The position numbers and the translations under genes are program-made. Source: JBFHQE01 sp041592335 (GTDB taxonomy: Bacteria > Pseudomonadota > Gammaproteobacteria > Thiohalobacterales > Thiohalobacteraceae). From it: a stretch of DNA of 64,000 nt. Of this stretch, positions 8,337 through 16,174 are shown one piece after another. Numbering within the stretch: position 1 is the first letter of the stretch; every line of letters begins with the position of its first letter. The stretch is taken from positions 62,001 to 126,000 of the forward strand of contig JBFHQE010000001.1 in assembly GCA_041592335.1 (NCBI GenBank), given 5' to 3'. Under the pieces are notes generated by a model. It saw nothing but the letters and a program-made list of their open reading frames with translations. It had not been told where the DNA came from and searched no databases.

Positions 8337-9485
8337 CTAATTAAAAAGATCAATATAGGGACCATACCGGAACTGCCGATTACGCGCCTGACCGGTTACC
8401 TCAGCCAACAAACCGTGCTCGACAAATTTGTTCATCAACTGATTAGCAGCCGGATAAGACACATTGATCAGCTCTTTAATATCCTGCACTTTAATAAAAG
8501 GACGCTGGTACAGCGTTTCCAACACCTGTATAGCATTCCCCGCTACTCTGCCAAAGTGCTCGGCGATCAAGGCTCGATGGTTCTCTCGTAGATCAACAAT
8601 CTTGCGCGAAGTCTCTGTCGCCTCCTGTGACACCTCATAGATACCCTGCAGGAAAAACTTTAACCATGCCTCCCAACCGCCGTCCTCGCGTACTGACTGG
8701 AGTTTGTCGTAATAAGTCTCGCGGTTCTTCTTAAAATAATGCGAGATATACAACACTGGCGTTTCCAGAATTTCACGCGCATAAAGCATAAAGGCAATTA
8801 ACAGACGACCAACACGACCAACACGACCATTACCATCCAGAAAAGGGTGTATGGTTTCAAACTGTGCATGTGCCATACCGATCTGTAACAAAGCAGGAAG
8901 ACTTTCATCATGCAAAGAGCGCTCAAAAGAACTCAAAATATCTTCCAGTTGTTGCGGAGGTGGCGGCACAAACGTCGCTTCCTGCAAGGTGCAACCCTGT
9001 GGACCGATCCAGTTCTGAATTCGACGCAACTCGCCCGGCTGGGCATTGCCTCCGCGTACACCGTCCATTAATACGCTATGGATCTCACGAATCAAACGAA
9101 TGGATAAAGGCAATTCTTCTAATCGCTTTAAACCATAATTCATGGCACGCACATAATTGAGCACTTCATCCACATCACGTGGGCGTTCACTATCGAAGAT
9201 ATCGGCTTCAACTTCGAGAATATCGTTCAATGAACTTTGCGTACCTTCGATCTGGCTGGACAGCACTGCCTCTTTACGGACATACATAAAGATAAACAGA
9301 TCGGGATTAGGCAGCGTGCGAATAGAGCCATCGAGACGTCCCAAAGCGCGATCAGCTTTGGATAGCAGCCCCTGCATTTCTGCGTCTATTGCCAAGGGTG
9401 GGTCTGGGGGTAGTGGCTTGGGGATGAATGCAGTATGCCCTCCTGGCTGTACTACAAATTCACCTGCACGAGTTAGGGTGTTCAT
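8337..9485 (-). CDS. Fic family protein with altered catalytic loop
   Basis: A 382-residue Fic protein: a Fic_N domain (about 15-95), a Fic core (about 130-240) and a C-terminal winged helix (about 310-375). Fic enzymes usually transfer AMP to target proteins. An inhibitory SxxxEG motif is present at Ser76-Gly81 (SSQIEG), as in class II self-inhibited Fic proteins. The motif HPFLDGNGR is intact (His213, Asp217, Arg221) but is followed by VGRVGRLLI instead of the usual VGRLLI: a perfect 9-bp tandem duplication (8811-8819 and 8820-8828) adds three residues. This may disturb the anion-binding loop and its following helix. It is the first gene of the island operon; palindromes lie just upstream. 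Confidence 0.92.
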   Translation of the reverse strand: MNTLTRAGEFVVQPGGHTAFIPKPLPPDPPLAIDAEMQGLLSKADRALGRLDGSIRTLPNPDLFIFMYVRKEAVLSSQIEGTQSSLNDILEVEADIFDSERPRDVDEVLNYVRAMNYGLKRLEELPLSIRLIREIHSVLMDGVRGGNAQPGELRRIQNWIGPQGCTLQEATFVPPPPQQLEDILSSFERSLHDESLPALLQIGMAHAQFETIHPFLDGNGRVGRVGRLLIAFMLYAREILETPVLYISHYFKKNRETYYDKLQSVREDGGWEAWLKFFLQGIYEVSQEATETSRKIVDLRENHRALIAEHFGRVAGNAIQVLETLYQRPFIKVQDIKELINVSYPAANQLMNKFVEHGLLAEVTGQARNRQFRYGPYIDLFN

Positions 9486-9489
9486 TTTG

Positions 9490-9506
9490 TTAAAGGCTAC
9501 CTTTAG
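9490..9506. promoter_or_regulatory. TTAAAGG palindrome adjoining the Fic start
   Basis: TTAAAGGCTACCTTTAG begins 5 bp upstream of the Fic start codon (ATG at 9485-9483). It matches the perfect site at 5843-5859 in 16 of 17 positions. A repressor bound here would cover the ribosome-binding region and early transcript. Confidence 0.6.
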
Positions 9507-9528
9507 GTAGCTCTTGCTCCATGCATTT

Positions 9529-9588
9529 TATTAAAGGCTAACTTTAACACAAGACCAAAATCTGTCTATATGAAAGCTTGCCTTTAAT
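9529..9588. repeat. 60-bp element with TTAAAGG palindrome, right copy
   Basis: Contains TTAAAGGCTAACTTTAA (9531-9547, one mismatch to a perfect palindrome), TATATGAAA from 9567 and the half-site CCTTTAAT (9581-9588). Spacing is identical to the left copy at 5841-5900. It lies 44-103 bp upstream of the Fic start, so it probably contains the island promoter with its operators. Confidence 0.65.
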
Positions 9589-9682
9589 TAGAAGCCGCTT
9601 ATTTTCACCCCAAAATAAAAGGGCAGGCGTATCGCCCACCCTTGGGATTCATCACTTCTAGCGCTAAAAATGGAAATAACCC

Positions 9683-9706
9683 GGGGACAGCGTCCATGTC
9701 GCCCCC
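9683..9706. repeat. GGGGACAG inverted repeat, copy 1
   Basis: GGGGACAG pairs with a downstream GTCGCCCCC arm. Similar short palindromes beginning GGG(G)ACAG occur at 42755-42780 and 46974-46998, always in gaps past gene ends. They look like small REP-type elements. Confidence 0.45.
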
Positions 9707-9721
9707 GAATAAACAGCATTG

Positions 9722-10102
9722 TTACTGCTGCATACCTTCCATGGCGCCGACCGCTGTATCCTTGGCCTCATCCATCTTTTCTTCCATGGCTTCACCGGCT
9801 TCATTCATCATGTCAGCCGCATCGTCTTTCATTTCACTGGCCATGTCGCCCGCTTCTTCAGTCATTTCACTCGCGCTGTCCATGGCGTCGCTGGCCATTT
9901 CGCTGGTTGCATCGGCAGCATCGGAAGCCATTTCCTTGGTGGCATCAGCCGCTTCGGACGCCATTTCGCTCGCGCTGTCCATGGCGCTATCCATACTGTT
10001 CTTGGCCTTGTCCATCATGGATTCGCCTGAATCCGCCCCGTTATCGCTGCAACCTGCAGCAACCAGTACACTCAGTAACATCGTGGGTAGTAACAAACGC
10101 AT
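9722..10102 (-). CDS. alanine/methionine-rich repeat lipoprotein
   Basis: A 126-residue secreted lipoprotein: signal peptide MRLLLPTMLLSVLVAAGC with lipobox VAAGC, then about 100 residues made almost wholly of Ala, Asp, Glu, Met and Ser. Units such as SEMASDAADAT recur every 11 residues, giving one long acidic amphipathic helix like LEA or apolipoprotein repeats. The start is ATG at 10102 because AGGAG sits just upstream; an in-frame TTG at 10117 overlaps that site and is rejected. No enzymatic motif is seen. A periplasmic stress or envelope-spacing role is possible but not shown. Confidence 0.75.
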   Translation of the reverse strand: MRLLLPTMLLSVLVAAGCSDNGADSGESMMDKAKNSMDSAMDSASEMASEAADATKEMASDAADATSEMASDAMDSASEMTEEAGDMASEMKDDAADMMNEAGEAMEEKMDEAKDTAVGAMEGMQQ

Positions 10103-10141
10103 CGCATTGCTCCTCAAAACATTGTTGCTTTAGTTTATTCA

Positions 10142-10157
10142 GACCACGACCGTGGTC
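10142..10157. promoter_or_regulatory. 7-2-7 palindrome upstream of the lipoprotein gene
   Basis: GACCACGACCGTGGTC is a perfect palindrome 40 bp upstream of the lipoprotein start, in the gap divergent to hslV. An operator or small cruciform is possible; no family is recognised. Confidence 0.4.
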
Positions 10158-10310
10158 CGTGGCGCACTATACTGAGCGCGCCTGGGAAAAAATAGTGTGA
10201 ACTGTGTCACATTCATCATTTCCCAATACGGAAAATCCCTTAGCATTCAACCTGCTTTGAAATGATCGTATGGTGTACAATCGGTGGCCCTTTTGAGCGA
10301 GGTCAGTCCT

Positions 10311-10856
10311 GTGGAGCAGTATCGCGGTACCACCATCCTATCCGTGCGGCGCAACGGCCGCGTCGTCATCGGCGGCGACGGGCAGGTGAGTCTGGGCAAC
10401 ACGGTCATGAAGGGTAACGCCCGCAAGGTACGACGCCTGTTCAATGACCAGGTGATCGCCGGTTTTGCCGGTGGCACAGCGGACGCCTTCACCCTGTTCG
10501 AGCGTTTCGAGGCCAAGCTGGAGCGCCACCAGGGCAACCTGACCCGCGCCGCCGTGGAGCTGGCCAAGGACTGGCGCACCGACCGCATGTTGCGCCGCCT
10601 GGAGGCACTGCTGGCCGTCGCGGATGCAACTGCTTCGCTGATTATCACGGGAAATGGCGACGTGATCGAACCAGAAGACAGCTTGATCGCGATCGGTTCC
10701 GGAGGCCCCTTTGCCCAGTCGGCGGCCCGCGCACTGCTTGAGAATACCGAACTGGAGGCCGCCGAGATTGTGGAGAAGGGCTTGAATATCGCGGCCGACA
10801 TCTGCATTTACACCAACCACAACCTGACCATTGAAACCCTGCAGTACGAGGGCTAA
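10311..10856 (+). CDS. hslV: ATP-dependent protease HslVU, peptidase subunit
   Basis: A 181-residue proteasome-like threonine peptidase. GTG at 10311 is preferred: the protein then starts MEQYRGTTILSVRR, where removal of a short propeptide exposes the first of the two Thr as the N-terminal nucleophile. The frame extends upstream to another GTG at 10284, but GCGAGG before 10311 is a suitable ribosome-binding site. The GGDGQVSLGNTVMKGNARKVRRL, GFAGGTADAFTLFERFE and IAIGSGGPFAQSAARAL motifs are typical. It is followed by hslU after 6 bp. Confidence 0.96.
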   Translation: MEQYRGTTILSVRRNGRVVIGGDGQVSLGNTVMKGNARKVRRLFNDQVIAGFAGGTADAFTLFERFEAKLERHQGNLTRAAVELAKDWRTDRMLRRLEALLAVADATASLIITGNGDVIEPEDSLIAIGSGGPFAQSAARALLENTELEAAEIVEKGLNIAADICIYTNHNLTIETLQYEG

Positions 10857-10862
10857 CACCAC

Positions 10863-12212
10863 ATGTCATCCATGACACCCCGGGAAATCGTCCAGGAACT
10901 GGACAAACATATCGTCGGCCAGTCCGCCGCCAAGCGTGCCGTGGCCATCGCCCTGCGCAACCGCTGGCGCCGCATGCAGGTCGCTGAAGAACTGCGCAAC
11001 GAAATCACGCCGAAGAACATTTTGATGATCGGGCCGACCGGCGTCGGCAAGACCGAAATCGCGCGCCGCCTGGCCAAGTTGGCGAACGCGCCCTTCCTCA
11101 AGGTGGAAGCCACCAAGTTTACCGAAGTCGGCTATGTTGGCCGCGAAGTTGACTCAATTGTTCGCGATCTTGTAGATATCTCCATCAAAATGACCCGTGA
11201 AACGGCGATGAGCAAAGTGCGCCACCGGGCCGAGGACGCGGCCGAGGAGCGGGTGCTGGATGCGCTGCTGCCGCAGCCTAAATCAACCGGCGGCTTCTTC
11301 GGCGAAACCACGGAAGAAGAAGCCGCTCCCGACAACTCGGATACCCGCCAGAAACTGCGCAAGATGTTCCGCGAAGGCAAGCTGGACGAACGCGAGATCG
11401 AGATCGAAGTCGCCGCGCCCCAGATTGGCGTGGAAATCATGGCCCCGCCCGGCATGGAAGAAATGACCAGCCAGCTGCAGGGCATGTTCCAGAACCTGGG
11501 CGGCAACCGCAGCAAGCGCCGCAAACTGAAAGTGGCCGAAGCCTATAAACTGTTGTGCGACGAAGAGGCCGCCAAGCTGGTCAACGACGAGGAACTCAAG
11601 GCAGAGGCTATCGCTGCGGCCGAGCAGAACGGCATTGTCTTCATCGACGAGATCGACAAGGTCACCCAGCGCTCGGAAACCAGCGGCCCGGACGTTTCGC
11701 GCGAAGGCGTGCAGCGCGACCTGCTGCCGCTGGTCGAGGGCTGCACCATCACCACCAAGCACGGCATGGTCAAGACCGACCACATGCTGTTCATCGCCTC
11801 GGGTGCGTTTCACCTGTCCAAACCCTCCGACCTGATCCCGGAACTGCAGGGGCGCCTGCCGATCCGCGTCGAGCTGGATGCGCTGACCGCCAAGGACTTT
11901 ATCCGTATCCTGACCGAGCCGGACGCTTCGCTGACCGAACAGTACGCGGCATTGATGAACACGGAAGGCATGCAACTGGATTTCACCGAGGATGGCGTGG
12001 AGCGGATCGCGCATTATGCGTTTGAAGTCAATGAACGCACCGAGAATATCGGTGCACGCCGCCTGCACACGGTGATGGAACGTCTGCTGGAAGAAATTTC
12101 CTTTGAAGCCGCCGACAAGGCCGGCGACACCCTGACAATCGATGCCGCCTATGTCGATGCGCACCTCGATCAACTGGCGGCCGACGAAGATTTAAGTCGT
12201 TACATTCTGTAA
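10863..12212 (+). CDS. hslU: ATP-dependent protease HslVU, ATPase subunit
   Basis: A 449-residue AAA+ unfoldase that feeds substrates to HslV. Walker A GPTGVGKT at residues 57-64, the I-domain insertion at about 110-245, Walker B IVFIDEIDK near 257, sensor motifs later, and the C-terminal tail EDLSRYIL, which docks in HslV pockets. Length is normal. It forms an operon with hslV. Confidence 0.98.
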   Translation: MSSMTPREIVQELDKHIVGQSAAKRAVAIALRNRWRRMQVAEELRNEITPKNILMIGPTGVGKTEIARRLAKLANAPFLKVEATKFTEVGYVGREVDSIVRDLVDISIKMTRETAMSKVRHRAEDAAEERVLDALLPQPKSTGGFFGETTEEEAAPDNSDTRQKLRKMFREGKLDEREIEIEVAAPQIGVEIMAPPGMEEMTSQLQGMFQNLGGNRSKRRKLKVAEAYKLLCDEEAAKLVNDEELKAEAIAAAEQNGIVFIDEIDKVTQRSETSGPDVSREGVQRDLLPLVEGCTITTKHGMVKTDHMLFIASGAFHLSKPSDLIPELQGRLPIRVELDALTAKDFIRILTEPDASLTEQYAALMNTEGMQLDFTEDGVERIAHYAFEVNERTENIGARRLHTVMERLLEEISFEAADKAGDTLTIDAAYVDAHLDQLAADEDLSRYIL

Positions 12213-12225
12213 TGAGGATATTGCA

Positions 12226-12597
12226 ATGAAGATTCACCCAACCGAAATCAATGTGCACACCAAGTCGCGCACCCTGGAAGTGGCGTTCGATGACGGCGAG
12301 CGCTTCACCATGACCGCGGAATATCTGCGCGTAAACTCACCCTCGGCGGAAGTGCAGGGGCACGGCCCGGGCGAGGGCGTGCTGCAGGTCGGCAAGGAAG
12401 ACGTGAACATCGAGAACGTACAGCCCGTCGGCAGCTACGGCGTACAGATTTATTTCGACGATAATCACAATACCGGCATCTACGGCTGGGATACTTTGTA
12501 TAATCTCGGCAAGAACCACGACGAAATCTGGGCTGACTACCTGGGCCGCCTGGAAGCGGCTGGCCACAAGCGCCGCGATCCGTCGGAGATTATCTAG
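12226..12597 (+). CDS. DUF971 family protein
   Basis: A 123-residue protein homologous to the N-terminal domain of gamma-butyrobetaine hydroxylase (DUF971). The RTLEVAFDDGERFTMTAEYLRVNSPSAEVQGHGPG region and IYFDDNHNTGIYGWDTLYNLG are diagnostic. It lies 13 bp after hslU, a common place for it in Gammaproteobacteria. A role in Fe-S cluster handling has been proposed for related proteins; nothing in this sequence decides it. Confidence 0.9.
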   Translation: MKIHPTEINVHTKSRTLEVAFDDGERFTMTAEYLRVNSPSAEVQGHGPGEGVLQVGKEDVNIENVQPVGSYGVQIYFDDNHNTGIYGWDTLYNLGKNHDEIWADYLGRLEAAGHKRRDPSEII

Positions 12598-12610
12598 ACT
12601 ATTCTGCCAG

Positions 12611-12661
12611 TGTAGGAGCGGCCTTGGCCACGAATGGTTCGCGAGCAAGCTCGCTCCTACA
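12611..12661. repeat. REP-like palindromic element
   Basis: TGTAGGAGCG and CGCTCCTACA form perfect 10-bp arms around an inner sequence with GGCCTTGGCC and GCGAGCAAGCTCGC. This form matches extragenic palindromic elements known from Pseudomonas and relatives. It lies between DUF971 and ubiE, and the hairpin may also attenuate transcription. Confidence 0.7.
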
Positions 12662-12709
12662 GGATGCAAAAGCTCAACAGCAGCATCCGAAGTTTGAGAG
12701 ACACGTAAC

Positions 12710-13453
12710 ATGACAGACAAAACCACGCACTTCGGTTATCAGGAGGTCCCCCTCGAGGACAAGGTCAACCGCGTGCGCGAGGTGTTTGACTCTGTCGCCA
12801 GTAAATACGATGTCATGAACGACCTGATGTCGCTGGGCATCCATCGTTTGTGGAAGCGCTATACACTGGAATTAAGCGGTGTTCGCCGCGGTCAGCGCGT
12901 GCTGGACCTGGCGGGCGGCACCGGCGATCTTGCGGCACGTTTTGCACGCATGGTGGGACCGGAAGGCAAGGTGGTATTAAGCGACATCAATGCCGCGATG
13001 CTCGCAGAAGGGCGGCGACGCCTGCTGGATGAAGGCATCGCCGGGAACGTTGAATATGTACAGGCCAACGCCGAATGCCTTCCGTTCCCCGACAATCATT
13101 TCGATTGCATCACCATGGCCTTTGGCCTGCGCAATGTCACCGACAAGGATGCCGCGTTGCGCTCGATCTTTCGTGTACTGAAGCCGGGCGGCCAGGCCAT
13201 GATCCTGGAGTTTTCCCAGGTCCATAAAGGGCTCAAGCCTTTTTATGACTTCTACTCGTTCAAGATGCTGCCGGCTATGGGCAAACTGGTCGCCAATGAC
13301 GCCGAGAGTTACCAGTATCTCGCCGAGTCGATTCGCATGCATCCGGATCAGGAAACGCTCAAGGGCATGATGGCAGCCGCCGGCTTCGAACGCTGCGAAT
13401 ACCATAACCTCACCGGCGGCATTGTCGCACTGCACCGTGGATACAAATTTTGA
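12710..13453 (+). CDS. ubiE: ubiquinone/menaquinone biosynthesis C-methyltransferase
   Basis: A 247-residue SAM-dependent methyltransferase of ubiquinone synthesis. It has the family N-terminus THFGYQEVPLEDKVNRVREVFDSVASKYDVMNDLMSLG..., SAM motif VLDLAGGTGD at 64-73, and the FGLRNVTD and later GGIVALHRGYKF C-terminus. All are standard. It heads ubiE-RDD-ubiJ-ubiB with 4-bp overlaps or very short gaps. Confidence 0.98.
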   Translation: MTDKTTHFGYQEVPLEDKVNRVREVFDSVASKYDVMNDLMSLGIHRLWKRYTLELSGVRRGQRVLDLAGGTGDLAARFARMVGPEGKVVLSDINAAMLAEGRRRLLDEGIAGNVEYVQANAECLPFPDNHFDCITMAFGLRNVTDKDAALRSIFRVLKPGGQAMILEFSQVHKGLKPFYDFYSFKMLPAMGKLVANDAESYQYLAESIRMHPDQETLKGMMAAAGFERCEYHNLTGGIVALHRGYKF

Positions 13454-13887
13454 GCACCACTCTTGCCAGTGACGCAGTCAAACCCTGGCGTCGACTGGCA
13501 GCCAGCATCATTGACCTGTCGCTGTTATTGCCTATTCATTACCTGCTGCTAATCCTGATGCCTAAACAGACAGCGCTCCTGACACTGATACTGATTGGCC
13601 TGGCCTCCGCTGTTATCAGTTGGCGCTGGTTTGGCGCCACGCCGGGCATGACGCTAATGGATTGCACATTGATTGAGTCATCAAGCGGAAAGAAACCGAC
13701 ATGGTTCCCCCTGATCAAGCGCATAATCGGCCTGCTGCTGGCATTACTGCCGTTCGGTATCGGCCTGCTGTGGATACTGAAAGGTCCGGATCACCAGGGC
13801 TGGCAGGATAAGATCTCCGGCACCGCCATTATCAAGGACGACGAAGGCCGCAAATCGCTGGCGCAACTGGAGGAGGAAGTGCGATGA
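13450..13887 (+). CDS. RDD family membrane protein
   Basis: A 145-residue inner-membrane protein with three to four hydrophobic segments (about 20-40, 43-60 and 95-118). It carries the RDD-type motif KPWRRLAASIIDL, in which the usual Arg-Asp-Asp is spread over the first helix, and the later PGMTLMDCTLI. It begins with TTG inside the ubiE stop (TTGA overlap), which forces translational coupling. Function unknown; RDD proteins have been linked to transport or exporter assembly. Insertion between ubiE and ubiJ is unusual. Confidence 0.8.
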   Translation: MSTTLASDAVKPWRRLAASIIDLSLLLPIHYLLLILMPKQTALLTLILIGLASAVISWRWFGATPGMTLMDCTLIESSSGKKPTWFPLIKRIIGLLLALLPFGIGLLWILKGPDHQGWQDKISGTAIIKDDEGRKSLAQLEEEVR

Positions 13888-14486
13888 CACCCGAGATCGA
13901 CAGCCTGTTTTCCGCCGCCATTGAAAATGCCTTTAACGCTTACCTGTCAATGGATCCCGAGGGAGCAGAGGCATTCGCGAAACTGCAGGGCAGCGTCGTC
14001 GCGATTGAACTGACCGGAATTAACCTGACATTGCATTTCCTGCTCGGCAAACCGGTTCAGGTCATGCGTCACTACCAGGGAGAACCGGACACCCTCATTC
14101 GCGGCACACCGATCGCGCTGGCGCGCTCAACGCTGGATAAAACCGATGGGCTGTTTGGCGGCGACATCGAAATCACGGGCAATACCGAAATCGGTCATCG
14201 TTTCCAGAACGCGCTGGAACAGATCGATATCGATTGGGAAGAACACCTGGCGCGCATCGTCGGCGACACCCCGGCACACCAGGCAGGCCGACTGTTCCGC
14301 CAGGCACAGGCATATGGCAGACACGCCGAAGGCACGCTGACGCGCAACATCAGTGAATACCTGCGCGAAGAGACCCGACTGTTACCGTCCGCGATCGAGG
14401 TGGACAACTTCATGAGCGATATCGATCAGCTGCGCGATGCCACTGATCGACTGGAAGCCCGCTTGCAACGACTCGAAAAAAGATAA
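13884..14486 (+). CDS. ubiJ: ubiquinone biosynthesis accessory factor UbiJ
   Basis: A 200-residue SCP2-domain lipid-binding protein (about 20-115) with a C-terminal coiled coil (DIDQLRDATDRLEARLQRLEKR). In E. coli UbiJ binds ubiquinone intermediates and organises the Ubi complex with UbiK. The order ubiE-ubiJ-ubiB is the classic one. It overlaps the RDD gene by 4 bp. Confidence 0.93.
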   Translation: MTPEIDSLFSAAIENAFNAYLSMDPEGAEAFAKLQGSVVAIELTGINLTLHFLLGKPVQVMRHYQGEPDTLIRGTPIALARSTLDKTDGLFGGDIEITGNTEIGHRFQNALEQIDIDWEEHLARIVGDTPAHQAGRLFRQAQAYGRHAEGTLTRNISEYLREETRLLPSAIEVDNFMSDIDQLRDATDRLEARLQRLEKR

Positions 14487-14489
14487 GCT

Positions 14490-16142
14490 ATGTTCCGATT
14501 TGGCCAATGGTGGCGACTGTTCAACATCAATCGCATTCTGATCCGGCATGGACTGGATGAGATAATTTTTGCCACCCACCTGTTCCGGCCGATTCGTTTT
14601 TTCTTTTACCTGTTCCCCTGGAACTGGTTCCCACGCAAACATGTCGAACGCGGTCAACGCATTCGTTGCACGCTGGAAGACCTGGGGCCAATCTTTGTTA
14701 AGTTCGGCCAGATCCTCTCCACTCGTCGCGACCTGTTGCCGGATGACATTGCGTTTGAACTCGCCAAGCTGCAGGACCGGGTGCCGCCCTTCAGTACCAG
14801 CGAAGCACGCAGGCTGATTGAAAAATCCCTTGGCGATTCGATTAACAGGCTGTTTCGTGATTTCTGCGATGAACCGCTTGCCTCGGCCTCGATTGCACAG
14901 GTGCATTGCGCAACGCTACACAGTGGCGAAGAAGTGGTCGTCAAGGTGGTACGCCCCGGCATCGATAAGGCGATTAAACGCGATGTGGAATTACTGCTGT
15001 ATATCGCGCAACTGGCGCAGCGTTACTGGAAGGAAGGGAGACGCCTGCGACCGGTGGAAGTGGTCGAAGAATTTCAGACCACCATCATGGACGAACTGGA
15101 TCTACTGCGTGAAGCCTCTAACGCCTCGCAGCTGAAACGTAATTTCGATGGCTCCGAGCTGCTTTATGTACCCGCCGTGCACTGGCCATATTGTAAACGC
15201 AACGTTATGGTCATGGAGCGCATCCATGGCATTCAGGTCAACAACATTGAACGATTAACCGCCGCGGGTATTGATCTTAAAAGTCTCTCGGCGCGCGGCG
15301 TGGAAATTTTCTTCACCCAGGTGTTTACGCATAATTTCTTCCATGCCGACATGCATCCCGGCAATATTTTTGTCGGCGAAGACGGTCGTTACATGGCCGT
15401 CGATTTCGGCATCATGGGCACATTGAGTCCGGAAGACCAGCATTACCTGGCGGAAAACTTTCTGGCCTTTTTCCGACGCGATTATCACCGCGTGGCGGAA
15501 CTGCACGTGGAATCCGAATGGGTGCCAAGCAGTACGCGCGTGGATGAATTTGAATCCGCGATTCGCACGGTATGCGAACCCATCTTCGAACGTCCGTTAA
15601 AAGATATTTCCTTCGGCCACCTGTTATTGCGCCTGTTCCAGACCGCGCGTCGCTTCAACATGGAAGTGCAGCCGCAGCTGGTGTTGCTGCAAAAGACATT
15701 GCTCAATATCGAAGGTCTGGGCAGACAGCTCAACCCCGATCTGGATTTATGGCAGACCGCCAAGCCCTTCCTCGAAAAATGGATGAGCGAACAGGTTGGT
15801 ACCCGCGCCCTGCTTAAGAGCCTGAAGAGCAATGCGCCCAAGTGGGCAGAAACCTTCCCGGAATTCCCGCGCCTGATTCATCAAACACTGAAGCAGGCCG
15901 CCGACGGCAAGTTGAAACTGGAATGGCAATCTCGGGAACTGGAGCAGCTGCGCCGCGACATCAAACGCAATCATTCGCGCACCATTGCGGCTATTTCCGG
16001 CTCAGCACTGATTATCTCTGCATCGGTTATCTACGGACTCGACGGTTTCGCGCCCGTCATGGTGGGCGGCGCTCCCTTCCTGACCTGGCTGCTGGGTGGC
16101 TTCGGTCTGTACCTGCTGATGATTGCCTGGTCGGACGATTAG
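14490..16142 (+). CDS. ubiB: ubiquinone biosynthesis regulatory protein kinase-like UbiB
   Basis: A 550-residue member of the ABC1/ADCK atypical kinase family. The KFGQ motif (FVKFGQILSTRRDLLP, about residue 70), the alanine-rich nucleotide loop (LASASIAQVH), VMERIHG, and DMHPGNIFV with a VDFGIMG metal motif are all present. Two C-terminal transmembrane helices (about 495-515 and 520-545) anchor it. It acts as an ATPase that makes hydrophobic ubiquinone precursors accessible. The last gene of the ubi operon, convergent with the DUF389 gene. Confidence 0.97.
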   Translation: MFRFGQWWRLFNINRILIRHGLDEIIFATHLFRPIRFFFYLFPWNWFPRKHVERGQRIRCTLEDLGPIFVKFGQILSTRRDLLPDDIAFELAKLQDRVPPFSTSEARRLIEKSLGDSINRLFRDFCDEPLASASIAQVHCATLHSGEEVVVKVVRPGIDKAIKRDVELLLYIAQLAQRYWKEGRRLRPVEVVEEFQTTIMDELDLLREASNASQLKRNFDGSELLYVPAVHWPYCKRNVMVMERIHGIQVNNIERLTAAGIDLKSLSARGVEIFFTQVFTHNFFHADMHPGNIFVGEDGRYMAVDFGIMGTLSPEDQHYLAENFLAFFRRDYHRVAELHVESEWVPSSTRVDEFESAIRTVCEPIFERPLKDISFGHLLLRLFQTARRFNMEVQPQLVLLQKTLLNIEGLGRQLNPDLDLWQTAKPFLEKWMSEQVGTRALLKSLKSNAPKWAETFPEFPRLIHQTLKQAADGKLKLEWQSRELEQLRRDIKRNHSRTIAAISGSALIISASVIYGLDGFAPVMVGGAPFLTWLLGGFGLYLLMIAWSDD

Positions 16143-16174
16143 ATACCTTTCCCACTCCGGAGGCATGGGAAAAC

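Noticed and set aside
10257..10281. TTGAAA...TACAAT as an hslVU promoter
   Set aside because: The spacer is only 13 bp, too short for sigma-70, and no CCCCAT box is present for sigma-32.
11283..12173. 296-codon open frame antisense to hslU
   Set aside because: hslU is certain in the other strand; the frame has no family sequence and is a mirror frame.
16148..16173. TTTCCCA...TGGGAAA hairpin between ubiB and the DUF389 gene as a terminator
   Set aside because: Stem is short with a large loop and no T-run on either strand.
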